Under the pieces are notes generated by a model. It was not told the DNA's origin and searched no databases. It saw only the letters and a program-made list of their open reading frames with translations. A program made the position numbers and the translations under genes. Source: Halocafeteria seosinensis (taxonomy: Eukaryota; Sar; Bigyra; Bicosoecida). Taken from it: a stretch of DNA of 21,715 nucleotides. Below, one piece after another: positions 16,801 through 19,656 of this stretch (its first letter is position 1; every line of letters starts with the position of its first letter). The stretch covers positions 1 to 21,715 of the forward strand of contig LVLI01002133.1 in the NCBI GenBank assembly GCA_001687465.1, written 5' to 3'.

Positions 16801-19625
16801 TAGATCGTCTAGCCGTAGTTGATTTCCGTGGCCTTGACCGCGAGTTTGTCCTCAGTTTATCTGCCATATCACAAGAAAGCGAGAACGGTGATACGTCGCG
16901 CGTAACCGCCTCCATTACTGTAAGGATTCAAACCATTGTTCCTACAATACAAGTACAAAGAAAATTAAAGGAAGATCTGCCTTCTCCCTTCCGAGTGAAG
17001 TTGGAAGGATTCCCGTCTGGCCTTGATGGAGCCTTCCTTCTTCTGCACCTACCAGAGGGACAGCACTCATTTAATGACAAGACCCTTGCGAACCTACCGA
17101 CTGCTACTGGATGCTCTAAAGAATCCAAGATAGAAGGCTGTATGGAGGTTCCGTACCGTGATTTTGTGAGCAGTGTAGACGGCAATTTCTCTGTGCTCAT
17201 GCCTAAGGATAGCTCGTCTCAAGTATGCATATCTATAAGCGCAACGTTTGTCGCAGGCCAGTACTCACACACCTCATCGTCTCATGAGTGTTACGATGTA
17301 ATGCCGGTTCCTGATGAACCTCATTTGGCCGTGACATCCTCTACGCACACCGTGACACATACGGATAGCCCATCCGTCGTAAACGTCGAAGCAAGAGAGG
17401 ACGATGTAATACAACTACGGTTCGAACATAGTTTACAGGATACAAGTGGCACGGAAGAGTTATTGCCGCACCTGTGCGTAGACGGCCTTCAATCATCGAA
17501 AACAACACTCGACGTCGCTGTTTTGAAGTCCACCTCGTCATGCGCGGGCTATGACGGAGCAATTAACTTGCAACAACTTAACCAAAGCGCAGGTGCCGTG
17601 AGGTTGCTACCGAAAGATAACTGGCATGGAGTGACCACACTGGAGTTTGTCCTATCATCGATGGAGAAGGAAACGGGACAAATAGCCTCGACAAAAGTGA
17701 AGCTTAATGCTAGATTTTCTGCCGTTCCAGATACACCACAATTGTCCCTACTCTCCGCTCCTACGGAGATTAGTGAGAGTAGCGCGTTGACCGTTAAGCT
17801 GAATATTCAGTTGCCGGACATTGACGGCTCGGAGAGCTTGGATCTCGGAATACGTTATGATGATGGCTCTTTTGAAATTGTTGAAGCATCCGTACCGGAC
17901 TCTAAGATTGCTGAAAACGGGCAAAGTCTCGTCGCCAATACTTCGTCCCTTGAAAAATCTGGTAATGTGACACTTACACTCCGGCCCGAAGACTTCTTGA
18001 GCGGGACGTTTCGTCTATCCGTGGCGGCGTACACTGAAGAAGCTAGCAATTCGAGACAGAGCGAACAACAAAGCTCGGAAGAACTTAGTGTATCTGTATT
18101 AGCTGTAGCTAATATTCCGTCTTTCTCCCTCGAAAACGCAGGAAGCGTTTTGACGAAAGAAAGACCTGAAGGCGCCTCCCTTTCATTTTTTGCGGAACTA
18201 GAGGACAAAGATGGTAGTGAGACCTTAGGTGTCGTCTTCAAAGATCTACCTGCGGGAACTGAGTGCACACGCGGGTTAAATTCTTTGAAGCTAATCACCT
18301 CCGAAGAGGAAAGGTCGCCTGTGGCCATGGTAGACAATGCAGAGGAGAGCAAAGTTTCCCTAGCAGAAGGAGAAGAGTTACATGTAGTTGCTCGGGAGAC
18401 CAAGGGCGACTTCACCATTCAACTGACTTTCCCTGATAATTTCTTCGGACCATTCCAAACGACTGCCTATGCGTACGCAGTAGAACCCATGAGCAACTCA
18501 GAACTACGGATAGCATACTCCCGAGAAGAGTCGAAAACAATTAAAGTCTTGTTTGTCGATTCTACACCTCCAGAGGGGGGACAAATAATGGCCGTCGACT
18601 CGTCTTGGTCTTCTTCAGGACGTCACGTGTCAGTGACATTACTTGGTTACGAGGAAGACAGAGATGCGTACGCTTCACGTGATATGTCCCCTTTTGAGAC
18701 ACAGCAAGTGGGAATTGGCCTACAACCTGGTTCTGCCAATCTTACAGGTTGGAGGCCAGTGGATGTACAGGGAAGCAAACCTGTCCAGATAGGGATAGCA
18801 AATGCCCCGATGGGTATAGGAGGCCACTTATTTGTGACATTGCAAGCACGGAATAGCTTTGGGCTCTTTTCGGAAACGTCGTATTCCTATACGTCGTCTG
18901 CTACTTCGACGGAGATTTTAGATAGTGGCACTCAACGCGAAGTCAGCTTCGGGGGGACCTTAATCTTTGGCGACCAAGATGACCGCCCTCCACTGGAGCT
19001 TGCCGCATCGTTCTCTACTGATGCTTTACCGGAGGCCGGTGCCCTCCAAGTAGAAGCAGCTGATTCACTCCCTCGAAAGCACTGGCCTGAAGATTACGAA
19101 TCACTTGGCTATCAGTTCGCGGTGAAACTACTTGCCGCAGAGAATGGCACGATTGGAACCAAAACCATGCAACCACAGACGCCGATTGAAATGTCCATAA
19201 AATGGGACCAGAAAACGAAGCTCCCCGGGTCTCGTTTAACGGTGTTGAACTACGATGAGTCGAAGGGATTATGGAAAACTGCAAACAGCTGGTGTCCAGA
19301 GAGCATGTCTCCTCACTTGCACCGCCCTAATTCTCGAGTTTTGCGTTGGAAACAATGTCACTTCACTCAGTTTGTAGTCGCTGTTTCTAAGGACGGGAGC
19401 ATGTCTTCAACTGATTCCCAGAACGCGTTAAGTGATGTAGGTTACGCCATGATTGGTGTGTCGGTTGCCATTGTCGTGGTAGGTAGCGTCGGTTTCCTCC
19501 TCGTTCGAACTCTACGCCGCAGACGGGACAACAAAGCGCGGTCATCAAACGTGCAAGATTACGTTACGATGAATGTGAGCCCATTGGTTCGCGCCAAAGA
19601 AGAAGAATGCAATAGCAGTGCGTGA
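1719..19625 (+). CDS. Giant single-pass surface protein with tandem lipase domains
   Basis: This 5968-residue intronless frame encodes a type I membrane protein. The frame is open from 1617, after the TGA at 1614-1616, but the first in-frame ATG is at 1719. It is directly followed by a signal peptide, and that fixes the start; a GTG at 1641 would add 26 polar residues and bury the signal. Order by residue: signal peptide 1-33; CUB-like modules 67-1298; MopE-type Asp-rich motif 1312-1341; HYR-like repeats 1344-1598; FN3-like 1600-1701; CARDB-type repeats 1702-2468; charged linker with RGD; divergent beta-rich region; IPT/TIG-like about 3134-3208; APIDW region from 3361; PF00151-type lipase about 3498-3690, inactive by sequence; class 3 lipase about 3938-4147, triad Ser4048/Asp4108/His4136; DPNDIIGP-type domain 4222-4419; EGF-like 4556-4607; about six DxDGSE modules; GPS-like CHFT at 5880-5883; membrane helix 5908-5929; tail to 5968. 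Many Asn-x-Ser/Thr sequons fit a secreted, glycosylated ectodomain. The likely role is surface adhesion combined with lipid-ester hydrolysis, which is inference. No family member of this whole architecture is known to me. Confidence 0.9.
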   Translation: MKEKTAKIPRHGSCIVVASIVSSVVLSAGVASARGVREPARQAGGSNGAEPYPRSVMEGATTPPLEGTITDGSGRDESYSNYMDKTWSLNFNASMQVELWLDYFFVEHDYDFLEITGWDDRKRLTGYVNPYPKGSSLVMKSPILIRFTTDSWVTKAGFNLSYAVISDVDIHCGSMYYGDIFGKTIQRHEEKTRELRFPGNPLIKLFFVYFSVSWASEMQIITPSSTYADLEGGDHPFPPETPLFVQSPVSFRFQLDRSSDTFWLSYAVLSHMESIEGISITDGSSRDSHYNAGIDKTWSVDFPAHPDITAWFEYFSLAEGDYLEVSTPRANYTLTGSINPSPIESPWTLRTPIELRFSSDLDYHSTSLGFRLTYKPPSALSSFCRRRQMLYLDRSLTISDGSDVFDYIAGSECMWEIHLSSQREAFSVSFNNFKTASPGDVVQMWTDDLSQKSLQFSETVDTSEFWNIRGSILYIFFNASSGLQDDGWELNVHSLPCLGSKSVNMLEGTIDLIDAAPADFECSWTLENATYAPVLLWLSTRHVNRHLTISRVPSETKYEYFDDDAPIEDDPLLLSEGKIKIQVSFDQFDNGAGFKFHFLRLADVCAGSSITDGTELRGTVSPPFPTPNTSCALLVQLGGSLPHDRDLAFWFSPSVASMKGTIELHNPLARESCVFNKGNFPTLYEPWTLSAPPEVLLLYSNFSDSMGQVEWGFSFQTTCPRNRQVVYTGTGSVTISDGSRSDEYLPGTVCSWKVDPEYGDAKGFIVTVEDVDTVSNRDSILVRTDDPISSSVELSGTEDGRSFALGGSILYVHFNATSFAAGKGFTLRSKSVQCAPEKMVTDESGEIRIRDSESGVDCEWVFDDSFSYVVWLESIDLHYAALLEIFTDTSTISFDEHDKDSAPIANVRRIRYRNDADWYEDFVLQYRRLPATCETSQATPPSVVERASYTGTISSNFQYSSAQSCSQALIFEDIELPEHSVLGITFSRFDLAPDDYVKLSIIDGGVLGKIYGGSESAWKHVYEVSSSIKGIVVTSHVSHSKYDYSSRNRTGWILEHRPTCKSGTTSISPSSHGSFGDGSGTARYLPSRRCKWEIELASSWVDGCALWFDSFDLKIGDFLNVSTASYSRVFAVEDQSEDNFPNKESLPLYFQGSDVFIDFQSRGNTSVDATGWELHYSCFQISEYDQCSRIPTLLTSSRGVFTDGSGEDESYDAPIKCSWRIDVRNVTRAIGIRFKLHRRRIDSHDAFISLNGNPDALPTEGVVTEVSTTLAEIYFEDPDGWVRYDETGWEIEYIALKEPRENCELSEMVPADGIDNDCDGWTDEEYRNGIDDDFDGLIDEDVTASPIEIMLPEDANVDCGDDTSPEITGEAEADTSGFANACPNGIRSVTHTDSRIVKECSSDETKIYATINREWKVEDECQNIKTAMQQINELDTTPPTLSTTWSTESAQCNNLQQLSEQVISEDTCSSVEIVKSIGFKSGCRVSFSWTARDECGNKEEVNREVELEDPQPPDFQAPSTKEVPCSIPIDVDPDIVGRPTAISSPCKAVSEHGDTGVSMEFSDSLSDPRCGDTIVRTWTVTNICGETKSKEQRIHVVFDVEPVTPSHNAINIPPKNPSFTWDSASEALQVNVYTWRTGSNRPFSPLGSVSRVQGFWNNYTPDRIDLEEILPAGADMVWQLEFELGDGRVVWSDRWRFSTKEIPDLQIKAIDIPFKTQLTAGQSFDVSYTVHNSGSGHIVSERGWKDRILLANGERLRDGDVVDTVTAPSFVQSGGEYQRRVRVETDVDMVGSFYIHVVTDGNNDIEELKEDNNQDSASVFLKQPPKPDLIVSSISHAPESFSGETLHVAYTISNKGAASTTQVVRERWLDGVHLFASDTINWVGESTLVKTEIPLQQLRPGEEYTGSFSVDIPRESSGKYRIGVVVDEFGSVVDQNRDNNIKHGDEIEVTMTPTPDYLVASASIMPEVAVENGDEFTVSFAVRNDGNAATKAPVNVRIEWSFPGVLYGGISHTAVAKPLKSQESILLSVTKRAPLHGTTGTGEARIQVDPENRLFENGRLNNNNLPKQFDVQRTLVDLKILDFGIVGSAIVVDSYTDVNCTVKNAGNRPIGANQYTVRARVSDEGRYVSYEQKPSCSFFKEAPEIHPGETLTAQCSLKVHSASQLIDDGEAETVRIEIQGQLSSSLKQVEDFTENNAKVRSFLLRYRDFDLSVQNVFVEPRDAESFRVHWTVKNEGDELMDTKNGESKWKDCISIGWKSQNTAKRLQRNATPSRLEMGETYEMAADISLPPERKDQLGVAEATVETNCGQDFMETVFSNNIKRKASGNMRSTPEVAVTLLSPDVIKGWTGSRTLEIRVALANYNDAPLESKIIQVDLFLVHMTDEVPNRNCNEGSSSAGWKVDAFKLQRAELEVPYIAAASNATFQVLSTIPKSVELGEEYYLVAARASSNVALTSDCGVSSTRFLLPSRLESSVKREMDGGRRGDDQSEQDEDKDAKERDYDRLSLQNNNPVESDGPSTSLQVSVNSTHWSTLRFQVSSSSIGSNNFVNAGDVLVVDYEVLRQTSGKDLFEQSIAYRDSLYACPVSNYNESVDNNPECILNERTVRLRSAVQVLSSDGVATASSVASVRGYSARLRAVIPFELEAGAYRMVLVANEASRDNVIASAPPISHLPAIYRGIDRDEEYSVAISLPGGFFSILGSESPSVTLSMEGARVQEGSRPINAWKLSTDEDRKWNSAQSVILQFIMHVEVPFDMCDPESAFALGTIRRGVLQSGDLSVQIRTRLSEDELYSVDDFFLGSRTVSLKAGAASCSNRTRHVSTRPLAAPRFIVGLRNIVSRAWVENPSWDGSDQSVDTAPHVVRLTKPPLVHLSLSNLMMLSKSKIDMSEDASERKIQVSWQLNATHTEESTESLLLCYELALVGIVGWEGYPTPRDVPLSRGCERVSSGTEQLSAGASIPLEAESGGYAVEVRSREFGAVQFSSDQNTVVQSPVLVELHHRKLSFNSAAWIGSIPSSQDLVFAVVGSNSSVSEGPVIVEVQETKSTSPVYANFGISQANVAEGQIPTVGGDTSTQILPLTPFPEAVETQLHHKGLFGHFARVSPVRIASSKNHTDSGPVRILARKSKLRVKAIGNSRAGNTGDFTVKLFGEGFNLYPAVQIRTSVLGRRSERIFRVSAEQVYIGSGTVLYATFDLNGVDPGTYDIQVLAIRGNTTDNHYVLGEESILEDALFRNGLQVVNNGTTERGTKINCSIEAPDEVDRRVDYVQGSLVCTNRGFQDEPLPMMQLDSNGNYFGETVDDMENGQQFSLVLLMHEAFGPPGILRPGGVAMREFYVSAPWRGDTNVNGLQLSATRVDTLVPGAPIDWNEIAGVLPSYRQDVLGNESVAWFGTHMNSLHDSLVTLTSIYPELRAPETHSTIMTDLMFLPYLSLMAVESTKMGEAELPRIGNFSGCLDYSGRGSLESAASCLRCVPRTTQFADHNTRVSLISEGKIDPNIPTYVGIHGLWDTEDELVGLLEHYVKPYHLLSGYKLNLVSVDWREITSDPLYYDAAALTGEVAKIVVQKLYQMGISPEKTYFIGDNLGARVALKAGCGMGAKGAAQVIAINPLTTGFSEPSSRLSRFQQCIGEVVYLKTFADVFTYEEDDDIAFSSLPRHSIAFNPQQPLQPGCKTDICNLKNGIIRLKNATCGIPRSTVADCIGRETPKWARRILDIVYEDSESVNWGRRMLSFARNLDATPEADKKSETDTDGKIQCDSRVLSSSRSEKNSMRKGGEPEQMGDDDEKSMRKTNVMSTLRSCFSRDPCFFHEMASDCDTLYDGFSPTVESIGAILPRCEEFNSYLEDSDGCLAASDLKKLSMKAMSRSVVSICPPQSNQADDPASNGQRNLYFQPFIRFMLRKFIFEFCNEATFALSRMDLDSYMNIYNVHVPEVMPLGSGEPGWDIYYRVADASYQRPNERPNIIGENWERDLRFQTETVTVYYSHNSIVIGYRGTVPTDCCDLIVDAKIAFNGHICCTERYEKDYATTNAILEEYSGESYEIYTVGHSLGNAVQVRLQLDLTLRRLHPFTGGIGYNGAFEYRDLKALRGKSLIPRPLECYRFWYIFMDEFVYKRFGRALERNVAVFPPANQTSLRHGLVNFDGIQDKDAWKWKDAEKPDRDNAWCGSMRKSMPTPSWTPAPTPSRDRSPKQSEGGADTSTTKERADEISLSEKTIPGRAPFDPNDIIGPNGVGSLQWVSHDDTLTYKVRFENSEEKASAPAKTVNIRVRMNGTGLHLPSLRIEKFGFGNKEFEEQYPSSTVQQRLTHRDDWPLDPSFADGLHVDVLGGAAVMDEEFFFTFRSIDEETGASPLGAMDGFLPPNYNDTGMGEGFVQFSIQPRQIPPLETEFEISVVASIVFDEEEPILTAPWSNLVDASSPVSNLLAKAPEAEQRELNATMLNDSDSLKSWMDDIIRLPSDSQQVVLYIDPSDRGSGVSSVDILGLPLCKDEKSSEKEALHIHTVEEEGVAIFHRKRFEKVRHCGWKLFSMATDRAGHKERTAESKFLHVVLEDTSSCPNNCSWGEKHNILTSNVDEQELLNVMERGDIGGQCVMGVCSCFHEFSGTNCAQFTPTAEKPRLRFFSQSESTDSESTDASVTMRECSTLVFDVMLASLWPGREQTELIVGYEGLPDGRLVESASSHPGGIERMSDHAARILAAEDPKRRDSVISDISFSPPPFWSGKLTLTLKGHSRRENTTILETSVISVTVKVESVPNTPLLNIGHLSDFRAQSLSRPSIEKENTVPRVNYAAEELHVMALEGHKVYVPLNASLRDRDGSEALLMHIEIETPGAEGWISIENFIITNSSINHTLWTWQSTFPETRIPGVWFVPKPYVAGRVRARFRTQAMELEPGKVSENSLHRVLILQIKPTATRPLLSANLSNSVLEGLPELPHQLSGEVRYPDSDGSETRCLLFEGVPSGVDIVDQGDAGSLILSNQSSNETASTSILALPLNSDASSCWAQNGRNENARVHMHRLKPIENATGISLDRLAVVDFRGLDREFVLSLSAISQESENGDTSRVTASITVRIQTIVPTIQVQRKLKEDLPSPFRVKLEGFPSGLDGAFLLLHLPEGQHSFNDKTLANLPTATGCSKESKIEGCMEVPYRDFVSSVDGNFSVLMPKDSSSQVCISISATFVAGQYSHTSSSHECYDVMPVPDEPHLAVTSSTHTVTHTDSPSVVNVEAREDDVIQLRFEHSLQDTSGTEELLPHLCVDGLQSSKTTLDVAVLKSTSSCAGYDGAINLQQLNQSAGAVRLLPKDNWHGVTTLEFVLSSMEKETGQIASTKVKLNARFSAVPDTPQLSLLSAPTEISESSALTVKLNIQLPDIDGSESLDLGIRYDDGSFEIVEASVPDSKIAENGQSLVANTSSLEKSGNVTLTLRPEDFLSGTFRLSVAAYTEEASNSRQSEQQSSEELSVSVLAVANIPSFSLENAGSVLTKERPEGASLSFFAELEDKDGSETLGVVFKDLPAGTECTRGLNSLKLITSEEERSPVAMVDNAEESKVSLAEGEELHVVARETKGDFTIQLTFPDNFFGPFQTTAYAYAVEPMSNSELRIAYSREESKTIKVLFVDSTPPEGGQIMAVDSSWSSSGRHVSVTLLGYEEDRDAYASRDMSPFETQQVGIGLQPGSANLTGWRPVDVQGSKPVQIGIANAPMGIGGHLFVTLQARNSFGLFSETSYSYTSSATSTEILDSGTQREVSFGGTLIFGDQDDRPPLELAASFSTDALPEAGALQVEAADSLPRKHWPEDYESLGYQFAVKLLAAENGTIGTKTMQPQTPIEMSIKWDQKTKLPGSRLTVLNYDESKGLWKTANSWCPESMSPHLHRPNSRVLRWKQCHFTQFVVAVSKDGSMSSTDSQNALSDVGYAMIGVSVAIVVVGSVGFLLVRTLRRRRDNKARSSNVQDYVTMNVSPLVRAKEEECNSSA
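1917..5613 (+). other. Array of about eleven CUB-like modules
   Basis: Modules of about 100-125 residues repeat through residues 67-1298. Seven carry a clear [IF]x-DG[ST] opening motif, as in ITDGSG, ISDGS, FGDGSG and FTDGSG. This is followed about 15 residues later by C-x-W, and later by a Y/F-x-D-x-[LV]-x-[IV] strand and a closing G-[FW]-x-[LF]-x-[YF] strand. This pattern is the protist variant of the CUB beta-sandwich (PF00431). The Cys of C-x-W is present at C413, C522, C750, C858, C1090 and C1217. In modules 1 and 3 it is replaced by Lys-Thr-Trp (W87, W298). Modules 2, 5, 6, 8 and 9 are strongly diverged, so boundaries are approximate. CUB modules commonly bind protein or glycan ligands outside the cell. 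Confidence 0.65.
5652..5741 (+). other. MopE-type Asp-rich metal-binding motif
   Basis: Residues 1312-1341 hold two tandem copies of an Asp-rich loop: DGIDNDCDGWTDE and then NGIDDDFDGLIDED. This matches the putative metal-binding motif known as Cu-binding_MopE (PF11617). It also recalls the calcium loops of dockerin and thrombospondin type 3 repeats. It sits exactly between the CUB-like array and the HYR-like repeats, so it may act as a cation-stiffened hinge. Which metal it binds cannot be told from sequence. Confidence 0.7.
5748..6513 (+). other. Three HYR-like repeats
   Basis: Residues 1344-1598 contain three related segments. Each ends in a strand of the form W-x-x-x-[DN]-x-C followed by G or Q, with Trp at 1415, 1489 and 1578 (spacing 74 and 89 residues). 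The first segment has the VDCGDDTSP opening typical of HYR-related repeats (PF02494) in bacterial surface proteins and some algae. Paired cysteines probably link strands within each repeat. The fold is an Ig-like beta-sandwich associated with adhesion. The assignment is by pattern only, and each copy is diverged. Confidence 0.5.
6517..6820 (+). other. Fibronectin-III-like module before the CARDB repeats
   Basis: About residues 1600-1701. The segment has the layout of an FN3-like sandwich found next to CARDB repeats in bacteria: a Pro-rich opening, a PSFTWD strand, then an LPAGADMVWQLEF strand and a closing W-x-D-x-WRFST strand. It is short and unpaired by cysteines. The call rests on strand pattern, so the exact family is open. 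Confidence 0.45.
6822..9123 (+). other. Five to six CARDB-type repeats
   Basis: Repeats of about 120-130 residues begin with a [KT]PD-[LY]-x-[IV] strand (near 6825, 7193, 7581, 7944 and 8340). They continue with a G-[ED]-x-[FL]-x-[VF]-x-[YF]-x-[VI]-x-N-x-G strand pair and end in an acidic-Asn cluster such as EDNNQD, DNNI or ENNA. These are the hallmarks of CARDB (PF07705), a cell-adhesion-related beta domain of bacteria and archaea. The sixth copy (about 8703-9123) keeps the general layout but lacks the NxG signature. CARDB arrays are rare in eukaryotes, which supports a bacterial source for this part. Confidence 0.75.
9124..9273 (+). other. Charged linker with RGD
   Basis: Residues 2469-2518 form a highly charged, probably disordered spacer rich in Asp, Glu, Lys and Arg. 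An Arg-Gly-Asp lies at 2484-2486 (nt 9168-9176). It separates the CARDB array from the next beta-rich stretch and is a likely flexible or protease-exposed hinge. The RGD may be chance. Confidence 0.5.
9274..11115 (+). other. Divergent beta-rich region of the ectodomain
   Basis: About residues 2519-3132. Alternating hydrophobic strands and Gly/Asn turns suggest several more beta-sandwich modules, some with a distant CARDB flavour, for example a strand ending in an LEAGAYRMVLVANE segment. No family can be assigned from visible motifs. Scattered cysteines and sequons are consistent with an extracellular location. Confidence 0.4.
11118..12160 (+). other. IPT/TIG-like module followed by APIDW region
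   Basis: Residues 3134-3208 read as an IPT/TIG-like sandwich (PF01833): GNTGDFTVKLFGEGF, then an ATFDLNGVDPGTYDIQV ending. After a beta-rich stretch with a VDYVQGSLVCTN strand, an APIDWNEI motif begins near residue 3362 and runs into a helical segment. From memory, large bacterial proteins with CARDB repeats show the same order: an IPT-like unit, an NxGN-type strand, then an A-P-[IV]-D-W segment leading to a helical stretch. This part therefore looks like the middle of a bacterial-type backbone. The match is by recollection, not by a search. Confidence 0.45.
12210..12790 (+). other. Pancreatic-type lipase fold, catalytically dead
   Basis: About residues 3498-3690. The alpha/beta-hydrolase landmarks of the PF00151 lipase family are all in order: YVGIHGLWD (His3505), VSVDW (3538-3540), a TGEVA helix, the nucleophile elbow IGDNLGARVA at 3580-3589, an AINP strand, and an RHSIAFNP...QPGC segment ending at Cys3671. 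In active members the elbow is GHSLGA; here the Ser position is Asn3583. The acid, normally in LDP, is Asn3608, 25 residues on (24 in pancreatic lipase). The C-x-H-x-R motif of the catalytic His reads C3690-G-I-P-R3694, so His becomes Ile3692. All three triad positions are changed. It is probably a lipid- or partner-binding pseudoenzyme. Confidence 0.75.
12791..13529 (+). other. Linker between the two lipase domains
   Basis: About residues 3691-3937. The first part is polar and low in complexity, rich in Ser, Asp, Glu, Lys and Arg and probably disordered. The second part is Cys-rich with predicted helices (segments with CFSRDPCFFHEM and a hydrophobic FMLRKFIFEFC helix). It could be a lid or pro-segment of the following class 3 lipase. 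I recognise no family. Confidence 0.4.
13530..14160 (+). other. Class 3 lipase domain with intact triad
   Basis: About residues 3938-4147, matching the Lipase_3 family (PF01764) of triacylglycerol-lipase-type serine hydrolases. Visible landmarks are the strand VIGYRGT with the oxyanion-type RGT at 3993-3995; the elbow TVGHSLGNA with nucleophile Ser4048; Asp4108 in FMDEFV, 60 residues later (59 in fungal class 3 lipases); and His4136 in RHGLVNF as the likely third member. The predicted reaction is hydrolysis of ester bonds in acylglycerols or related lipids outside the cell. Substrate and product are not readable. The domain directly follows a catalytically dead lipase fold, so the two may act together, one binding and one cutting. 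Confidence 0.78.
14220..14335 (+). other. Pro/Ser/Thr-rich linker after the class 3 lipase
   Basis: About residues 4168-4206. The segment contains TPSWTPAPTPS followed by a Ser/Asp/Thr/Glu-rich stretch. It is probably an extended, possibly O-glycosylated spacer separating the catalytic region from the C-terminal beta domains. Confidence 0.5.
14382..15370 (+). other. DPNDIIGP-type bacterial beta domain plus sandwich
   Basis: From residue 4222 the sequence reads DPNDIIGPNGVG, then an LTYKVRFEN strand, an FGFG strand, FFFTFRSIDEETG, GFLPPN, GEGFVQFSI and an IVFDEEEPI...WSN ending near 4419. I recall the same ordered motifs from large secreted proteins of planctomycetes, cyanobacteria and other bacteria, where this domain follows the APIDW region. 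A second sandwich (about 15090-15370) has GSGVSSVDI and a FSMATDRAGHKE strand, also typical of that bacterial arrangement. The domain probably has a structural role. Assignment is from memory of the motif order; no family accession is claimed. Confidence 0.55.
15384..15539 (+). other. EGF-like module
   Basis: Residues 4556-4607. Cysteines are arranged as C-x3-C ... C-x4-C-x-C-x8-C, ending in VCSCFHEFSGTNC, the C-x-C plus aromatic-Gly pattern of EGF/tenascin-type modules. An insertion of about 30 residues separates the first two cysteines from the rest. A 15-bp imperfect direct repeat (15591-15620, encoding SESTD twice) follows shortly after. Confidence 0.65.
15975..18555 (+). other. About six DxDGSE modules of bacterial adhesin type
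   Basis: Each module opens with a linker of the form VPDTP-x-L and carries a D-x-D-G-S-E loop, then a later GxF-x-[LV]-x-[VA] strand. The loops start at residues 4814 (DRDGSEA), 4944 (DSDGSET), 5241 (DTSGTEE, degenerate), 5367 (DIDGSES) and 5496 (DKDGSET). Spacing is 126-130 residues except for a gap of 297 that fits one further copy without the loop. This is the calcium-binding, cadherin-like repeat common in bacterial RTX adhesins exported by type I secretion. In those proteins calcium stiffens the array into a long stalk. Here the array would lift the lipase region away from the membrane. Confidence 0.65.
18556..18920 (+). other. FN3-like sandwich before the membrane-proximal domain
   Basis: About residues 5613-5734. 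The opening VDSTPPEGG and the closing strand LFVTLQARNSFGLFSETSYSY follow the layout of an FN3-like or bacterial Ig-like sandwich in which 'S/T-P-P' starts the module and an 'A-x-N-x-x-G' strand ends it. No cysteines are present. Family assignment is tentative. Confidence 0.4.
18921..19395 (+). other. Membrane-proximal domain with GPS-like end
   Basis: About residues 5735-5892. Beta-rich sequence includes LTVLNYDESKGLWKT, a Trp-Cys pair (W5858-C5859), W5877 and a terminal C5880-H-F-T5883-Q-F-V-V. The spacing of Trp and Cys residues, the C-H-[hydrophobic]-[TS]-x-F ending and the location 25 residues before the membrane helix all recall the GPS/GAIN site (PF01825), where cleavage occurs after the residue preceding T/S. 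Differences: Phe replaces the usual Leu, and fewer cysteines are present. A bacterial sandwich with an HFSxF ending is the alternative. Confidence 0.4.
19440..19622 (+). other. Transmembrane helix and cytoplasmic tail
   Basis: Residues 5908-5929 are an uninterrupted hydrophobic helix rich in Val, Ile and Gly. They are followed by Arg-Thr-Leu and four Arg, a strong stop-transfer. The remaining tail to residue 5968 is polar and acidic at the end. It contains YVTM at 5948-5951, a Y-x-x-hydrophobic signal of the kind read by clathrin adaptors. The topology is type I, with the ectodomain outside. Confidence 0.85.
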
Positions 19626-19632
19626 AAGGCAG

Positions 19633-19656
19633 AATGCAATAAGGTTGCATTTTTTT
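19633..19656 (+). terminator. Hairpin plus T-run just after the stop codon
   Basis: A perfect 7-bp stem (19633-19639 with 19645-19651) and a 5-nt loop are followed by a T-run to 19656. It starts 7 nt after the TGA. The shape equals a bacterial intrinsic terminator, but the stem is AT-rich and weak. In a eukaryote it would more likely be part of the 3' UTR or polyadenylation region; no AATAAA is seen close by. Confidence 0.25.

Noticed and set aside
17855-18418. 187-codon reverse ORF inside the giant gene
   Set aside because: It is a shadow frame antisense to the DxDGSE repeats. Its Ser-rich translation reflects the coding strand composition. The same holds for the reverse frames at 13383-13880, 12644-13081 and 7749-8156.
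1719-19625. Bacterial origin of the whole window
   Set aside because: Flanks of 1.6 and 2.1 kb without genes, no ribosome-binding site before 1719, CUB-like modules and a eukaryote-style membrane anchor argue for a eukaryote, although much of the ectodomain looks bacterial in style.
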